In this document: piece by piece, positions 42,909 through 51,336 of the stretch
How the letters are laid out: each line of letters begins with the position of its first letter
Position numbering within the stretch: the first letter of the stretch is position 1
Assembly (NCBI RefSeq): GCF_000426185.1
Contig: NZ_KE384506.1
Span: 189,011-253,010, forward strand
Direction of reading: 5' to 3'
DNA from: Cellulomonas sp. URHD0024
GTDB taxonomy: Bacteria; Actinomycetota; Actinomycetes; Actinomycetales; Cellulomonadaceae
Length of the DNA stretch: 64,000 nucleotides
Notes under the pieces: generated by a model
What the model was told of the DNA's origin: nothing
Seen by the model: only the letters and a program-made list of their open reading frames with translations
The model's database searches: none
Program-made: the position numbers and the translations under genes

Positions 42909-43730
42909 ATGGACGAGGGCCGCGACGACCAGGTGTTCAAGGCACTGGCCGACGCCACCCGGCGGCACCTCCTGGACCAGCTCTTCACGCGTGACGGCCG
43001 CACGCTGACAGAGCTGCTGGAGGGCCTCGACATGACCCGTTTCGGGGTCATGAAGCACCTGTCGGTGCTCGAGGAGGCGGGCCTCGTCGTCACCCGGAGA
43101 TCGGGGCGGGAGAAGCTGCACTTCCTCAACGCCGTCCCGATCCAGCTGATCCACGAGCGGTGGATCGACAAGTACGACCTGCTGGGGGCGGAGCGCCTGC
43201 ACGCCCTCACCGACCTCAAGAGCGCCCTGGAGACCACCATGACTTCTGAAACGGCTACCACCACCGTCCTGGTCAACCGCATCTGGATCAAGGCCGACGC
43301 CGCCACCGTCTGGCGGGCCATCACCTCGCCCGAGTGGAACGCGCGCTACGGGTACGGGTCGCCGTCCCACTACGACCTGGTGCCCGGCGGTTCCTTCACC
43401 ACCCTCCCCTCGGAGCTCATGGGCCTTCCGCTCGACCAGCCGATCATCGACGGGGAGGTGATCGAGGTCGTCGAGAACCAGCGACTCGTCCAGACCTGGC
43501 GCACCCTCTGGGACGAGGAGGCTCGCGCCGAGGGCTTCCAGCGGCTGACCTACGAGCTCGAGCCCCGCGGCGAGAACGTCACGCAGCTGACCCTCACGCA
43601 CGACGTCACCGGTGCACCGCGCAGCGCGGCCCTGCTCTCGGGCGACCTGCCGGAGTTCGGCGGCGGCTGGCCCCAGATGCTCAGCGACCTCAAGACCCTC
43701 CTCGAGACGGGCTCGAGCCTCGCAGGCTGA
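42909..43730 (+). CDS. ArsR HTH - SRPBCC (AHSA1) fusion protein
   Basis: 273 residues. The N-terminal ~95 form an ArsR-type winged helix (FKALADATRRHLLDQL, LDMTRFGVMKHLSVLEEAGLV). From about residue 115 an AHSA1/START-like SRPBCC domain follows (VNRIWIKADAATVWRAITSP, GEVIEVVENQRLVQTW, LTHDVTGAP), which has a hydrophobic ligand pocket. The fusion suggests a one-component sensor. I choose the ATG at 42909 because of the leaderless promoter; the open frame reaches a GTG at 42879, which is part of the operator. Confidence 0.85.
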   Translation: MDEGRDDQVFKALADATRRHLLDQLFTRDGRTLTELLEGLDMTRFGVMKHLSVLEEAGLVVTRRSGREKLHFLNAVPIQLIHERWIDKYDLLGAERLHALTDLKSALETTMTSETATTTVLVNRIWIKADAATVWRAITSPEWNARYGYGSPSHYDLVPGGSFTTLPSELMGLPLDQPIIDGEVIEVVENQRLVQTWRTLWDEEARAEGFQRLTYELEPRGENVTQLTLTHDVTGAPRSAALLSGDLPEFGGGWPQMLSDLKTLLETGSSLAG

Positions 43731-43751
43731 ATCCGCCCCCCGTATGTCACG

Positions 43752-43795
43752 ACGTCCGCGCTCGTGGGTGCTCCAGCCCCCAGGAGCGCGGACGT
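43752..43795. repeat. Palindromic repeat B, copy 1 (possible terminator)
   Basis: ACGTCCGCGCTC (43752-43763) pairs perfectly with GAGCGCGGACGT (43784-43795). It lies between the convergent ArsR-SRPBCC and gluconokinase genes. Copy 2 is 20 bases further on, inside the gluconokinase gene. Confidence 0.8.
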
Positions 43796-43802
43796 TGCCG
43801 GC

Positions 43803-44318
43803 TCACCTCTCCGCTGCGTCCGCACTCGTTGGGCTCAGGACCCCCACGAGTGCGGACGCTGTGCCTTCTCGGGTGGGTTCGGCGGCGATCGTGACGCCGT
43901 CCTCGTCCGGCTGGAGGTGTTCGAGCGCGGCGAGCTGGCTCGCCAGCAGGCTCGCCGGCATGAAGTGGTCCGTGCGGGCGACAAGCCGTGCGGCCAGCTC
44001 GTCCGGCGTCACGACGAGGAGCGCGAAGCGGACGCGGCCCTCGGCGGTGCGCAGGATGTCGCGGTAGGAGTGCCGCAGCGCCGAGCACGCGACGACCGTC
44101 GAGCCACCGGCGTTCATCGCGTCGCGCACGGCCCGCAGCCACGGTCCGCGGTCCTCGTCGGTGAGCGGGAGGCCGGCGCGCATCTTGGCGATGTTGGCCG
44201 GCGGGTGCAGGTCGTCGCCCTCGACCAGCGGGCGACCGAGCTGTTCGGCCACCAGCCGTCCGACCGTCGACTTGCCTGTCCCGGACACGCCCATGACGAC
44301 CAGATGCTCTCGCTCCAC
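43803..44318 (-). CDS. gntK: Gluconokinase
   Basis: 171 residues. P-loop VVMGVSGTGKSTVGR, acidic substrate loop EGDDLHPPANIAKM, ALRHSYRDILR with the conserved Arg, and the lid region TDHFMPASLLASQLAALE are all intact, so it should phosphorylate D-gluconate to 6-phosphogluconate with ATP. GTG start at 44318. The last ~17 residues (SALVGVLSPTSADAAER) are encoded by a palindromic repeat and replace the normal family ending. Confidence 0.92.
   Translation of the reverse strand: MEREHLVVMGVSGTGKSTVGRLVAEQLGRPLVEGDDLHPPANIAKMRAGLPLTDEDRGPWLRAVRDAMNAGGSTVVACSALRHSYRDILRTAEGRVRFALLVVTPDELAARLVARTDHFMPASLLASQLAALEHLQPDEDGVTIAAEPTREGTASALVGVLSPTSADAAER
43816..43859. repeat. Palindromic repeat B, copy 2, inside gntK
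   Basis: GCGTCCGCACTCGT (43816-43829) pairs perfectly with ACGAGTGCGGACGC (43846-43859). Copy 1 translates in the same direction to SALLGAGAPTSADV, parallel to SALVGVLSPTSADA in gntK, so the two are related copies and not chance palindromes. Confidence 0.8.
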
Positions 44319-44336
44319 GCCCGCCAGCGTCCCACG

Positions 44337-44406
44337 CCGAGTTAGTGCACTTCAGTCGAGGTCGTGTGTTGGAACGTACGAATCGAGCTGCAACGCACGA
44401 CCTCGG
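44337..44406. repeat. Four-armed palindromic repeat C, copy 1 (diverged)
   Basis: Arms related to CGAGTTCGTGCGTT occur twice forward and twice inverted. The outer left arm (CCGAGTTAGTGCACTT) and one inner arm are diverged; the right end CAACGCACGACCTCGG pairs with TCGAGGTCGTGTGTTG at 14 of 16 positions. It fills the gap between gluconokinase and the MFS gene. Confidence 0.75.
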
Positions 44407-44443
44407 CTCCCGGCACGCAGCCTCGGGCAACTAGAATCCCGCG

Positions 44444-45721
44444 GTGCCTTCCCTCGCCATGGACCTGACGCCGCTGCGCGTCAGCCCGCCGTTCCGGCGG
44501 CTCTGGCTGGGCCTGAGCATCGCGAACCTCGGCGCCCAGCTGACGGTCGTGGCCGTCGGGCTGCAGGTCTACCACCTCACCGGGTCGACGGGATCGGTCG
44601 GGTTGCTCGGCCTCTTCGCACTTGTACCGTTGGTCATCTTCGGGTTGTACGGCGGTGCGATCCTCGACCACTACGACCGTCGCCGCGTCGCCCTCGTCTC
44701 CGCGTTCGTCACCTGGACCGTCACGCTGCTGCTCGCGGTACAGGCCTGGGCAGGGGTCGAAGAGGTCTGGGTGCTGTTCCTCCTGGTCGCGATCCAGTCC
44801 GGCGCGTTCGCCGTGAACGCGCCGGCACGGTCGGCGATCATCCCCCGGCTGCTGGACGCGCGGCTGATGCCCGCCGCGAACGCGCTGCAGACCCTCGGCA
44901 CTAGCATCTCGTTCACGCTCGGACCCCTGCTGGGCGCGGTGCTCGTCGCAACGTTCAGCTACGCGACGGCGTACGCCGTCGACGCGCTCCTGTTCACCGC
45001 GGCTCTGGTCGCGGTCTTCCGGCTGCCCGCGCAGCCGCCCGTCGGGGAGCCCAAGGGTCGGGCCGGCCTGAGTTCGGTGGTCGACGGGTTCCGCTACCTG
45101 GGGACGCAGAAGAACGTGCGCATGACGTTCGCCGTGGACCTCGTGGCCATGCTGACCTCGTCGCCACGCGTCCTGTTCCCGGCGGTGGGCCTGGTCTACC
45201 TCGGCGGTGGGGCGACGACGACGGGCGTGATGACCGCGGCGGCGGCGGTCGGCGTGATGCTGGCGGCCCTGCTGTCCGGCCGGCTGACCCGGATCCGCTG
45301 GCAGGGCCGCATCATCAGCGTCGCGATCGTGATCTGGGGGCTGGCGATCGCCGGCTTCGGGCTCGTCCTCGTCGTCAGCGGCGGGACGCATCCCTCGCAC
45401 GTCCTCTGGATCGCGCTCATCCTCGCCGCGCTGATGCTCGTGGTCGCGGGCGGGAGCGACGCCGTCAGCGCGGTGTTCCGGCAGACCATCCTGCAGACCG
45501 CCACGCCCGACGACATGCGCGGCCGGCTCCAAGGCGTCTTCATCGTCGTCGTCGCGGGCGGCCCGCGGCTGGGCGAGGCGATGCTGGGCGGTGCGGCAGC
45601 CCACATCGGCGAGGGATGGGCCGCCGTCATCGGCGGCACCCTGTGCGTGGTGCTCCTGATCCTGCTGGTCCGCTCCCAACGAACCTTCTGGGCCTACGAC
45701 GCCCGCCACCCGGTCCCCTAA
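44444..45721 (+). CDS. MFS transporter, EntS-like
   Basis: 425 residues with 12 helices. It has RLWLGLSIANLGAQLTVVAVGLQV, DHYDRRRVAL (motif A), NAPARSAIIPRLL and VFRQTILQTATPDDMRGRLQG, all typical of the enterobactin-exporter-like (MFS_3) group. It probably exports a siderophore or another small molecule. TAGAAT lies six bases before the GTG at 44444, so the mRNA is probably leaderless; an ATG at 44459 is the alternative. Confidence 0.85.
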   Translation: MPSLAMDLTPLRVSPPFRRLWLGLSIANLGAQLTVVAVGLQVYHLTGSTGSVGLLGLFALVPLVIFGLYGGAILDHYDRRRVALVSAFVTWTVTLLLAVQAWAGVEEVWVLFLLVAIQSGAFAVNAPARSAIIPRLLDARLMPAANALQTLGTSISFTLGPLLGAVLVATFSYATAYAVDALLFTAALVAVFRLPAQPPVGEPKGRAGLSSVVDGFRYLGTQKNVRMTFAVDLVAMLTSSPRVLFPAVGLVYLGGGATTTGVMTAAAAVGVMLAALLSGRLTRIRWQGRIISVAIVIWGLAIAGFGLVLVVSGGTHPSHVLWIALILAALMLVVAGGSDAVSAVFRQTILQTATPDDMRGRLQGVFIVVVAGGPRLGEAMLGGAAAHIGEGWAAVIGGTLCVVLLILLVRSQRTFWAYDARHPVP

Positions 45722-45741
45722 CCCGCCCACCCACATCGGCC

Positions 45742-45809
45742 CGAGTTCGTGCGTTCCAGCCGAGTTCGCACGTTGAAACGCACGAACTCGACTCGAACGC
45801 ACGAACTCG
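45742..45809. repeat. Four-armed palindromic repeat C, copy 2
   Basis: CGAGTTCGTGCGTT (45742-45755), CGAGTTCGCACGTT (45761-45774), AACGCACGAACTCG (45777-45790) and AACGCACGAACTCG (45796-45809): two forward and two inverted arms, the inner pair separated by only two bases. It lies between convergent MFS genes and may also act as terminator. Confidence 0.85.
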
Positions 45810-45841
45810 AGCGGATCGGATCGGAGTCGGAGCGCCCCGGG

Positions 45842-47152
45842 CTAGGCGGCCGGGGTGCCCGGGTTGGACGGTTCTACCGACTCCGCGATCTCGCAGGCTG
45901 CGACCGCTGCGCCGCCGGTCGACGACGGTGAGCCCGGCTCCACGGAGTCGTGCACGTGCTCCGCGGGGTCGCCACGCAGGGTGCGCAGGGAGGCGAGCGT
46001 CGCGACGACGGCAAGCCCGGCGGCGACGACGACCACCAGGAACCCGGCGTGCGACCCGGCGTCGTCGATACGGGCCCCGGCGACCGAGGACCCGACGGAC
46101 ACCCCCACGCCGAGCGAGGTCCCCACCCAGGTCAGCCCCTCGGTCAGACGTGCGCGCGGCACCAGCTCCTGCACCAGGCCGTTGCCGTTGATCAGGGTGG
46201 GCGCGATGGCGAACCCGGTGACGAACATGACGGCGGCCAGCGCGACGAGCGAGTGCACGAAGAAGAAGAAGCAGACGCCGACGGCGAGGAGCACCATGCC
46301 GTTCGCGAAGCGCAGGTAGAGCGGCCGCTTCCACTGCCGCGTGCCGTAGAGCAGCCCGGAGATCAGGGACCCGAGCGCGAAGACCGCGAGGATCACGCCG
46401 GCCAGACCTTTGGACCCGAACTCGTCGGCGAAGGCGACCGTGGAGACGTCCGTGGCGCCGAAGATCGAGCCCATCGCCACGAACACGACGGCCAGCACGG
46501 CCATGCCCGGCTTGGCCAGCACCGACCCACGGGGACGCGGCGAACCGACGGGTGCCGACGGTGGCTCGGTGCCGCGCAGGGACAGGAACCAGTACCCGCC
46601 GCCGACCATGGCGACGAGCGGGACGACGAGCCCGGCGGTCGGCGCGACACCCGTCGCCAGCAGGGTCGCCGCGACGGGTCCGACGACGAACACGAGCTCG
46701 TCGAGCGCTGACTCCAGCGAGTAGGCGGTGTGCATCCTGTGGGCGTCGGTGCCGAGCAGCGACGCCCAGCGCGCCCGCACCAACGACCCGAACGACCCGA
46801 TCGCCGAGCCGGTGATCACGGCGCCGACGAACAGGAAACCGGCGGGCAGCTGCAGCAGGGCGGTGGTGATCAGCCAGACGAGCCCGAACGCCGCGATCGC
46901 GACCGCGGGGCTCATGACCCGCGACTGCCCGCGCCGGTCGACCAGCCGGGACAGCTGCGGCGAGCAGATCGCCTGAGAGACGACGTACACGGCCGAGACC
47001 GCGCCGGCCAGCCCGTAGGACCCGTACAGCGACGAGACCATCAGCACGATCCCGATGCCGACCATCGACATGGGCAGCCGCGCGAGCACGCCGGATGCGG
47101 AGAAGGCCAGCGCCCCAGGACGCGTCAGCACGTCGCGGTAGGGCGAGAGCAT
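45842..47152 (-). CDS. MFS transporter
   Basis: 436 residues, about 12 helices. It begins MLSPYRDVLTRPGALAFSAS and shows SRLVDRRGQSRVMSPAV (motif A), GSFGSLVRARWASLLG, and LINGNGLVQELVPRARLTEGLTW in the second half. The last ~45 residues are Pro/Ser/Glu-rich and cytoplasmic. Substrate unknown. No regulator is adjacent. It converges with the EntS-like gene across repeat C. Confidence 0.82.
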   Translation of the reverse strand: MLSPYRDVLTRPGALAFSASGVLARLPMSMVGIGIVLMVSSLYGSYGLAGAVSAVYVVSQAICSPQLSRLVDRRGQSRVMSPAVAIAAFGLVWLITTALLQLPAGFLFVGAVITGSAIGSFGSLVRARWASLLGTDAHRMHTAYSLESALDELVFVVGPVAATLLATGVAPTAGLVVPLVAMVGGGYWFLSLRGTEPPSAPVGSPRPRGSVLAKPGMAVLAVVFVAMGSIFGATDVSTVAFADEFGSKGLAGVILAVFALGSLISGLLYGTRQWKRPLYLRFANGMVLLAVGVCFFFFVHSLVALAAVMFVTGFAIAPTLINGNGLVQELVPRARLTEGLTWVGTSLGVGVSVGSSVAGARIDDAGSHAGFLVVVVAAGLAVVATLASLRTLRGDPAEHVHDSVEPGSPSSTGGAAVAACEIAESVEPSNPGTPAA

Positions 47153-47211
47153 GTGGTCAGTGTCGCACCGGGGCTATCGCGCGGCCCGTTCGATGGCCCA
47201 CCATCGTGGTC

Positions 47212-47504
47212 ATGACGGATGTGCAGGTCAGGGACGCGCCCGACGAGCACCGATTCGAAGCACTCAGCCCGGAGGGCGTCGTCGTCGCGTTCGCGATGTA
47301 CGACACGATCGGCCCGACGGTCGTGTTCACGCACACCGAGGTGGATCCGCGCTTCGAGGGGCAGGGCATCGCCAGCATCCTGGTGAGGTCAGCCCTTGAC
47401 GACGTGCGGGCCAGCGGCCGAGACGTCGTCGCCTACTGCCCGTACGTCAAGTCCTGGATCGCTCGGCACCCCGACTACCAGGACCTCGTGCGGCACCCGA
47501 AGGG

Positions 47505-47508
<4 letters not shown>
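47212..47508 (+). CDS. Small GNAT-like N-acetyltransferase (YidJ/PF14542 type)
   Basis: 98 residues, the usual size of this minimal GNAT family. It has EGVVVAFAMYD, HTEVDPRFEGQGIASILVRSALDDVR with the acetyl-CoA loop (GQGIAS), and CPYVKSWIARHPDYQDLV, the family's C-terminal signature with the reactive Cys. The acetyl acceptor is unknown. The stop overlaps the convergent phosphoglucomutase stop by four bases. Confidence 0.88.
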
Positions 47509-49178
<1,670 letters not shown>

Positions 49179-49253
49179 GCCTCGATCCTCCCCCAAGGAC
49201 GTGGCGGGCGCACCTCCCGACCTGCGCGTACGTGGTCTCGGGTGTGGCGCCGG

Positions 49254-49266
49254 TAGCCTGGTCCGC
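49254..49266 (+). promoter_or_regulatory. Leaderless -10 box of the DUF5926 gene
   Basis: TAGCCT (49254-49259) followed by seven bases and the ATG at 49267. No ribosome binding site is present between them. Confidence 0.5.
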
Positions 49267-50091
49267 ATGGCCAAGAACTCGACCGATTTCGTGCTGCGTC
49301 CGTTCGAGGGTCTCCCGGGTGAGCCCGACTGGGTCGCGCTCAAGGAGCTCGTCCCGGCGGCGACCGCCACCGCCCGCACCACCAAGGAGTACGGCGCGGT
49401 CGACGTGCTGGTCACCACGGTGCTGCCGACGAGCTGGCCGGCCCTGCACCGCGCGGACGGCACGATCCTCCTGGCGCTGCAGACCACGAGCAGCTCCGGC
49501 GACACCAGCCGCGACCTCGCGCACGCACTCCTCGAGGCCATCGACTCCGAGCCCGGCACGGCCGTCGAGACGATCGGCCTGCCCGAGCCTGGCCCGCGCC
49601 TGCAGGACGTGCTGGACCTGTCCGTCCCGTTCGTCGTGACGATCGAGGAGTCCTTCGGCTACTGGCTGGACCCGCAGACCGAGCGCACCGCGGACCTCAC
49701 CGCGGCGATCGAGGAGGCCGACGCCGGCATCATCGACACCCGCAAGCTCGCGACCGCCGACGCGGCGTACTGGTGCCGGATGGGCGCGCGCGAGTTCCTG
49801 CGCTGGGCGCAGCCGCTCGAGGAGCAGGTGGTCCTCGACGGCCTCGCGCGCCTGCACGGCGCTCGCGAGTCGGGCTTCGAGGGAGCCAAGTTCGTCGGCT
49901 ACTTCCGGGCCAGCGGGCTCGTCGTCCCCGTGTGGGAGCTGGCCAAGGGCTCCGAGGCCGAGGACGTCGAGGCACCGCTCGCCGCGTTCAAGGACACGTT
50001 CCTCGCCGCGATCGCGGACACCACGCCCCTGGACGCCAACGCTCGTCGCGCCCGCGCAGGCCTCGTGGCGCGCCAGGTCACGTTGCGCTGA
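49267..50091 (+). CDS. DUF5926 family protein
   Basis: 274 residues, no membrane segments. Recognisable parts are STDFVLRPFEGLPGEPDWVALKELVPAATA, ALQTTSSSGDTSRDL, FVVTIEESFGYWLD and FLRWAQPLEEQVVLDGLARL. This domain is widespread in actinobacteria and often has a C-terminal location in the genome neighbourhood of cell-wall genes, but its function is unknown. The start is fixed by the -10 box seven bases ahead. Confidence 0.8.
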   Translation: MAKNSTDFVLRPFEGLPGEPDWVALKELVPAATATARTTKEYGAVDVLVTTVLPTSWPALHRADGTILLALQTTSSSGDTSRDLAHALLEAIDSEPGTAVETIGLPEPGPRLQDVLDLSVPFVVTIEESFGYWLDPQTERTADLTAAIEEADAGIIDTRKLATADAAYWCRMGAREFLRWAQPLEEQVVLDGLARLHGARESGFEGAKFVGYFRASGLVVPVWELAKGSEAEDVEAPLAAFKDTFLAAIADTTPLDANARRARAGLVARQVTLR

Positions 50092-50167
50092 CACCACCGG
50101 GTGAACGGTCGTCCCGTCGCGGCCCTCGGTCCGGTTTCCGCCCGCGTCCGTGGATAGGGTGACTCGT

Positions 50168-51310
50168 GTGACGCGCAAGGGCGGAAGTGCCGCCTCCTCC
50201 AAGGCGGTAGCCGCCGCTCGGGCCGATGAGGCAGCCGTGGCCGTGGACGGCACAGTCGCCTCCTCCAAGGCGGTAGCCGCTGCTCGGGCCGACGAGGCAG
50301 CCGTGGCCGTGGACGGCACAGTCGCCTCCTCCGAGGCGGTAGCCGCCGCTCGGGCCGACGCGGCAGCCGTGGCCGTGGACGGCACAGTCGCGACTCCGGG
50401 CGCGGATGCCGCTGCGTCGACGGAGGTCGTCGGGCCGACGAGCGGCGCGACGACCGGGACGGCGCACGAGAAGTCCGAGGAGGCCGCGCACCGGCCGCGC
50501 GTCAACGACGCCCGCAAGGCGGCGACCGACGCGCGCAAGGCCGCGGCGCACAAGGCGCGGCAGCGGGTGGCCGTGATCATCCCGGCCAAGGACGAGTCCC
50601 GGCGCATTGCCGCGACGGTCCGGTCGGCCCGCGCCATCCCGCACGTCGACCTGGTGCTGGTGGTCGACGACGGCTCGGAGGACGACACCCAGCACGTTGC
50701 CCGGGACGCCGGCGCGGTCGTCGTCCGGCACTCCCACAACCGCGGCAAGGCGGCGGCCATGGAGACGGGTGCAGCCGTCGTCGCCATGCGGGACGCGCCG
50801 GACCGTCAGCCGCGGATCCTGCTCTTCATCGACGGCGACCTCGGTGAGACGGCCGTGAACACGGCCCCGCTGGTGCCGCCGGTGTTCGAGGGTCACGCCG
50901 ACCTCGCCATCGCGTTGCTGCCGCCGCAGCCGGGCGCCGGTGGGCGGGGCATCGTCGTCGGGGCGTCGCGGCGGGCGATCGCGTCGATGACCGGGTGGAC
51001 CCCGACGCAGCCGCTGTCGGGCATGCGCTGCCTCACGCGTGCGGCGTTCGAGGCCGCGACGCCGCTGGCTCGTGGGTGGGGTGTCGAGACGGGGATGTCG
51101 ATCGACCTGCTGCGTGCCGGGTTCCGCGTGATCGAGGTGCCGTGCGAGCTGCGGCACCGACCGTCGGGGACCGACCTCAAGGGGCAGATGCACCGGGCGG
51201 CGCAGTACCGGGACGTGCAGCTCGCCGTGAACGCCCGCCGCGTCCGCCGGGCCGCCGGCGCCGTCAAGCGCACCATCACGCCCAAGCCCGGGCCGCCGTC
51301 GCATCGCTGA
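50168..51310 (+). CDS. GT2-family glycosyltransferase with repetitive N-terminal arm
   Basis: 380 residues. TAGGGT (50155-50160) seven bases before the GTG at 50168 points to leaderless translation; in-frame GTGs at 50150 and 50159 are alternatives. The first ~130 residues are an Ala-rich arm with three 22-residue repeats and a basic stretch. The GT-A domain starts RVAVIIPAKDESRRIAATV, has VLVVDDGSEDDT and the DxD-like LLFIDGDLGET, and ends PLSGMRCLTRAAFE and ETGMSIDLLRAGF. It should use a nucleotide sugar to glycosylate a lipid or wall precursor. It lies directly ahead of the duplicated membrane protein. Confidence 0.85.
   Translation: MTRKGGSAASSKAVAAARADEAAVAVDGTVASSKAVAAARADEAAVAVDGTVASSEAVAAARADAAAVAVDGTVATPGADAAASTEVVGPTSGATTGTAHEKSEEAAHRPRVNDARKAATDARKAAAHKARQRVAVIIPAKDESRRIAATVRSARAIPHVDLVLVVDDGSEDDTQHVARDAGAVVVRHSHNRGKAAAMETGAAVVAMRDAPDRQPRILLFIDGDLGETAVNTAPLVPPVFEGHADLAIALLPPQPGAGGRGIVVGASRRAIASMTGWTPTQPLSGMRCLTRAAFEAATPLARGWGVETGMSIDLLRAGFRVIEVPCELRHRPSGTDLKGQMHRAAQYRDVQLAVNARRVRRAAGAVKRTITPKPGPPSHR
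50192..50389 (+). repeat. 66-bp in-frame tandem repeat, three units
   Basis: Units at 50192-50257, 50258-50323 and 50324-50389 differ at only a few bases and each encode 22 residues beginning ASSKAVAAARADEAAVAV. High identity, including silent positions, shows recent expansion. Confidence 0.95.
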
Positions 51311-51336
51311 CTGCGCCGCCCCCGTAACCTGAGCCC

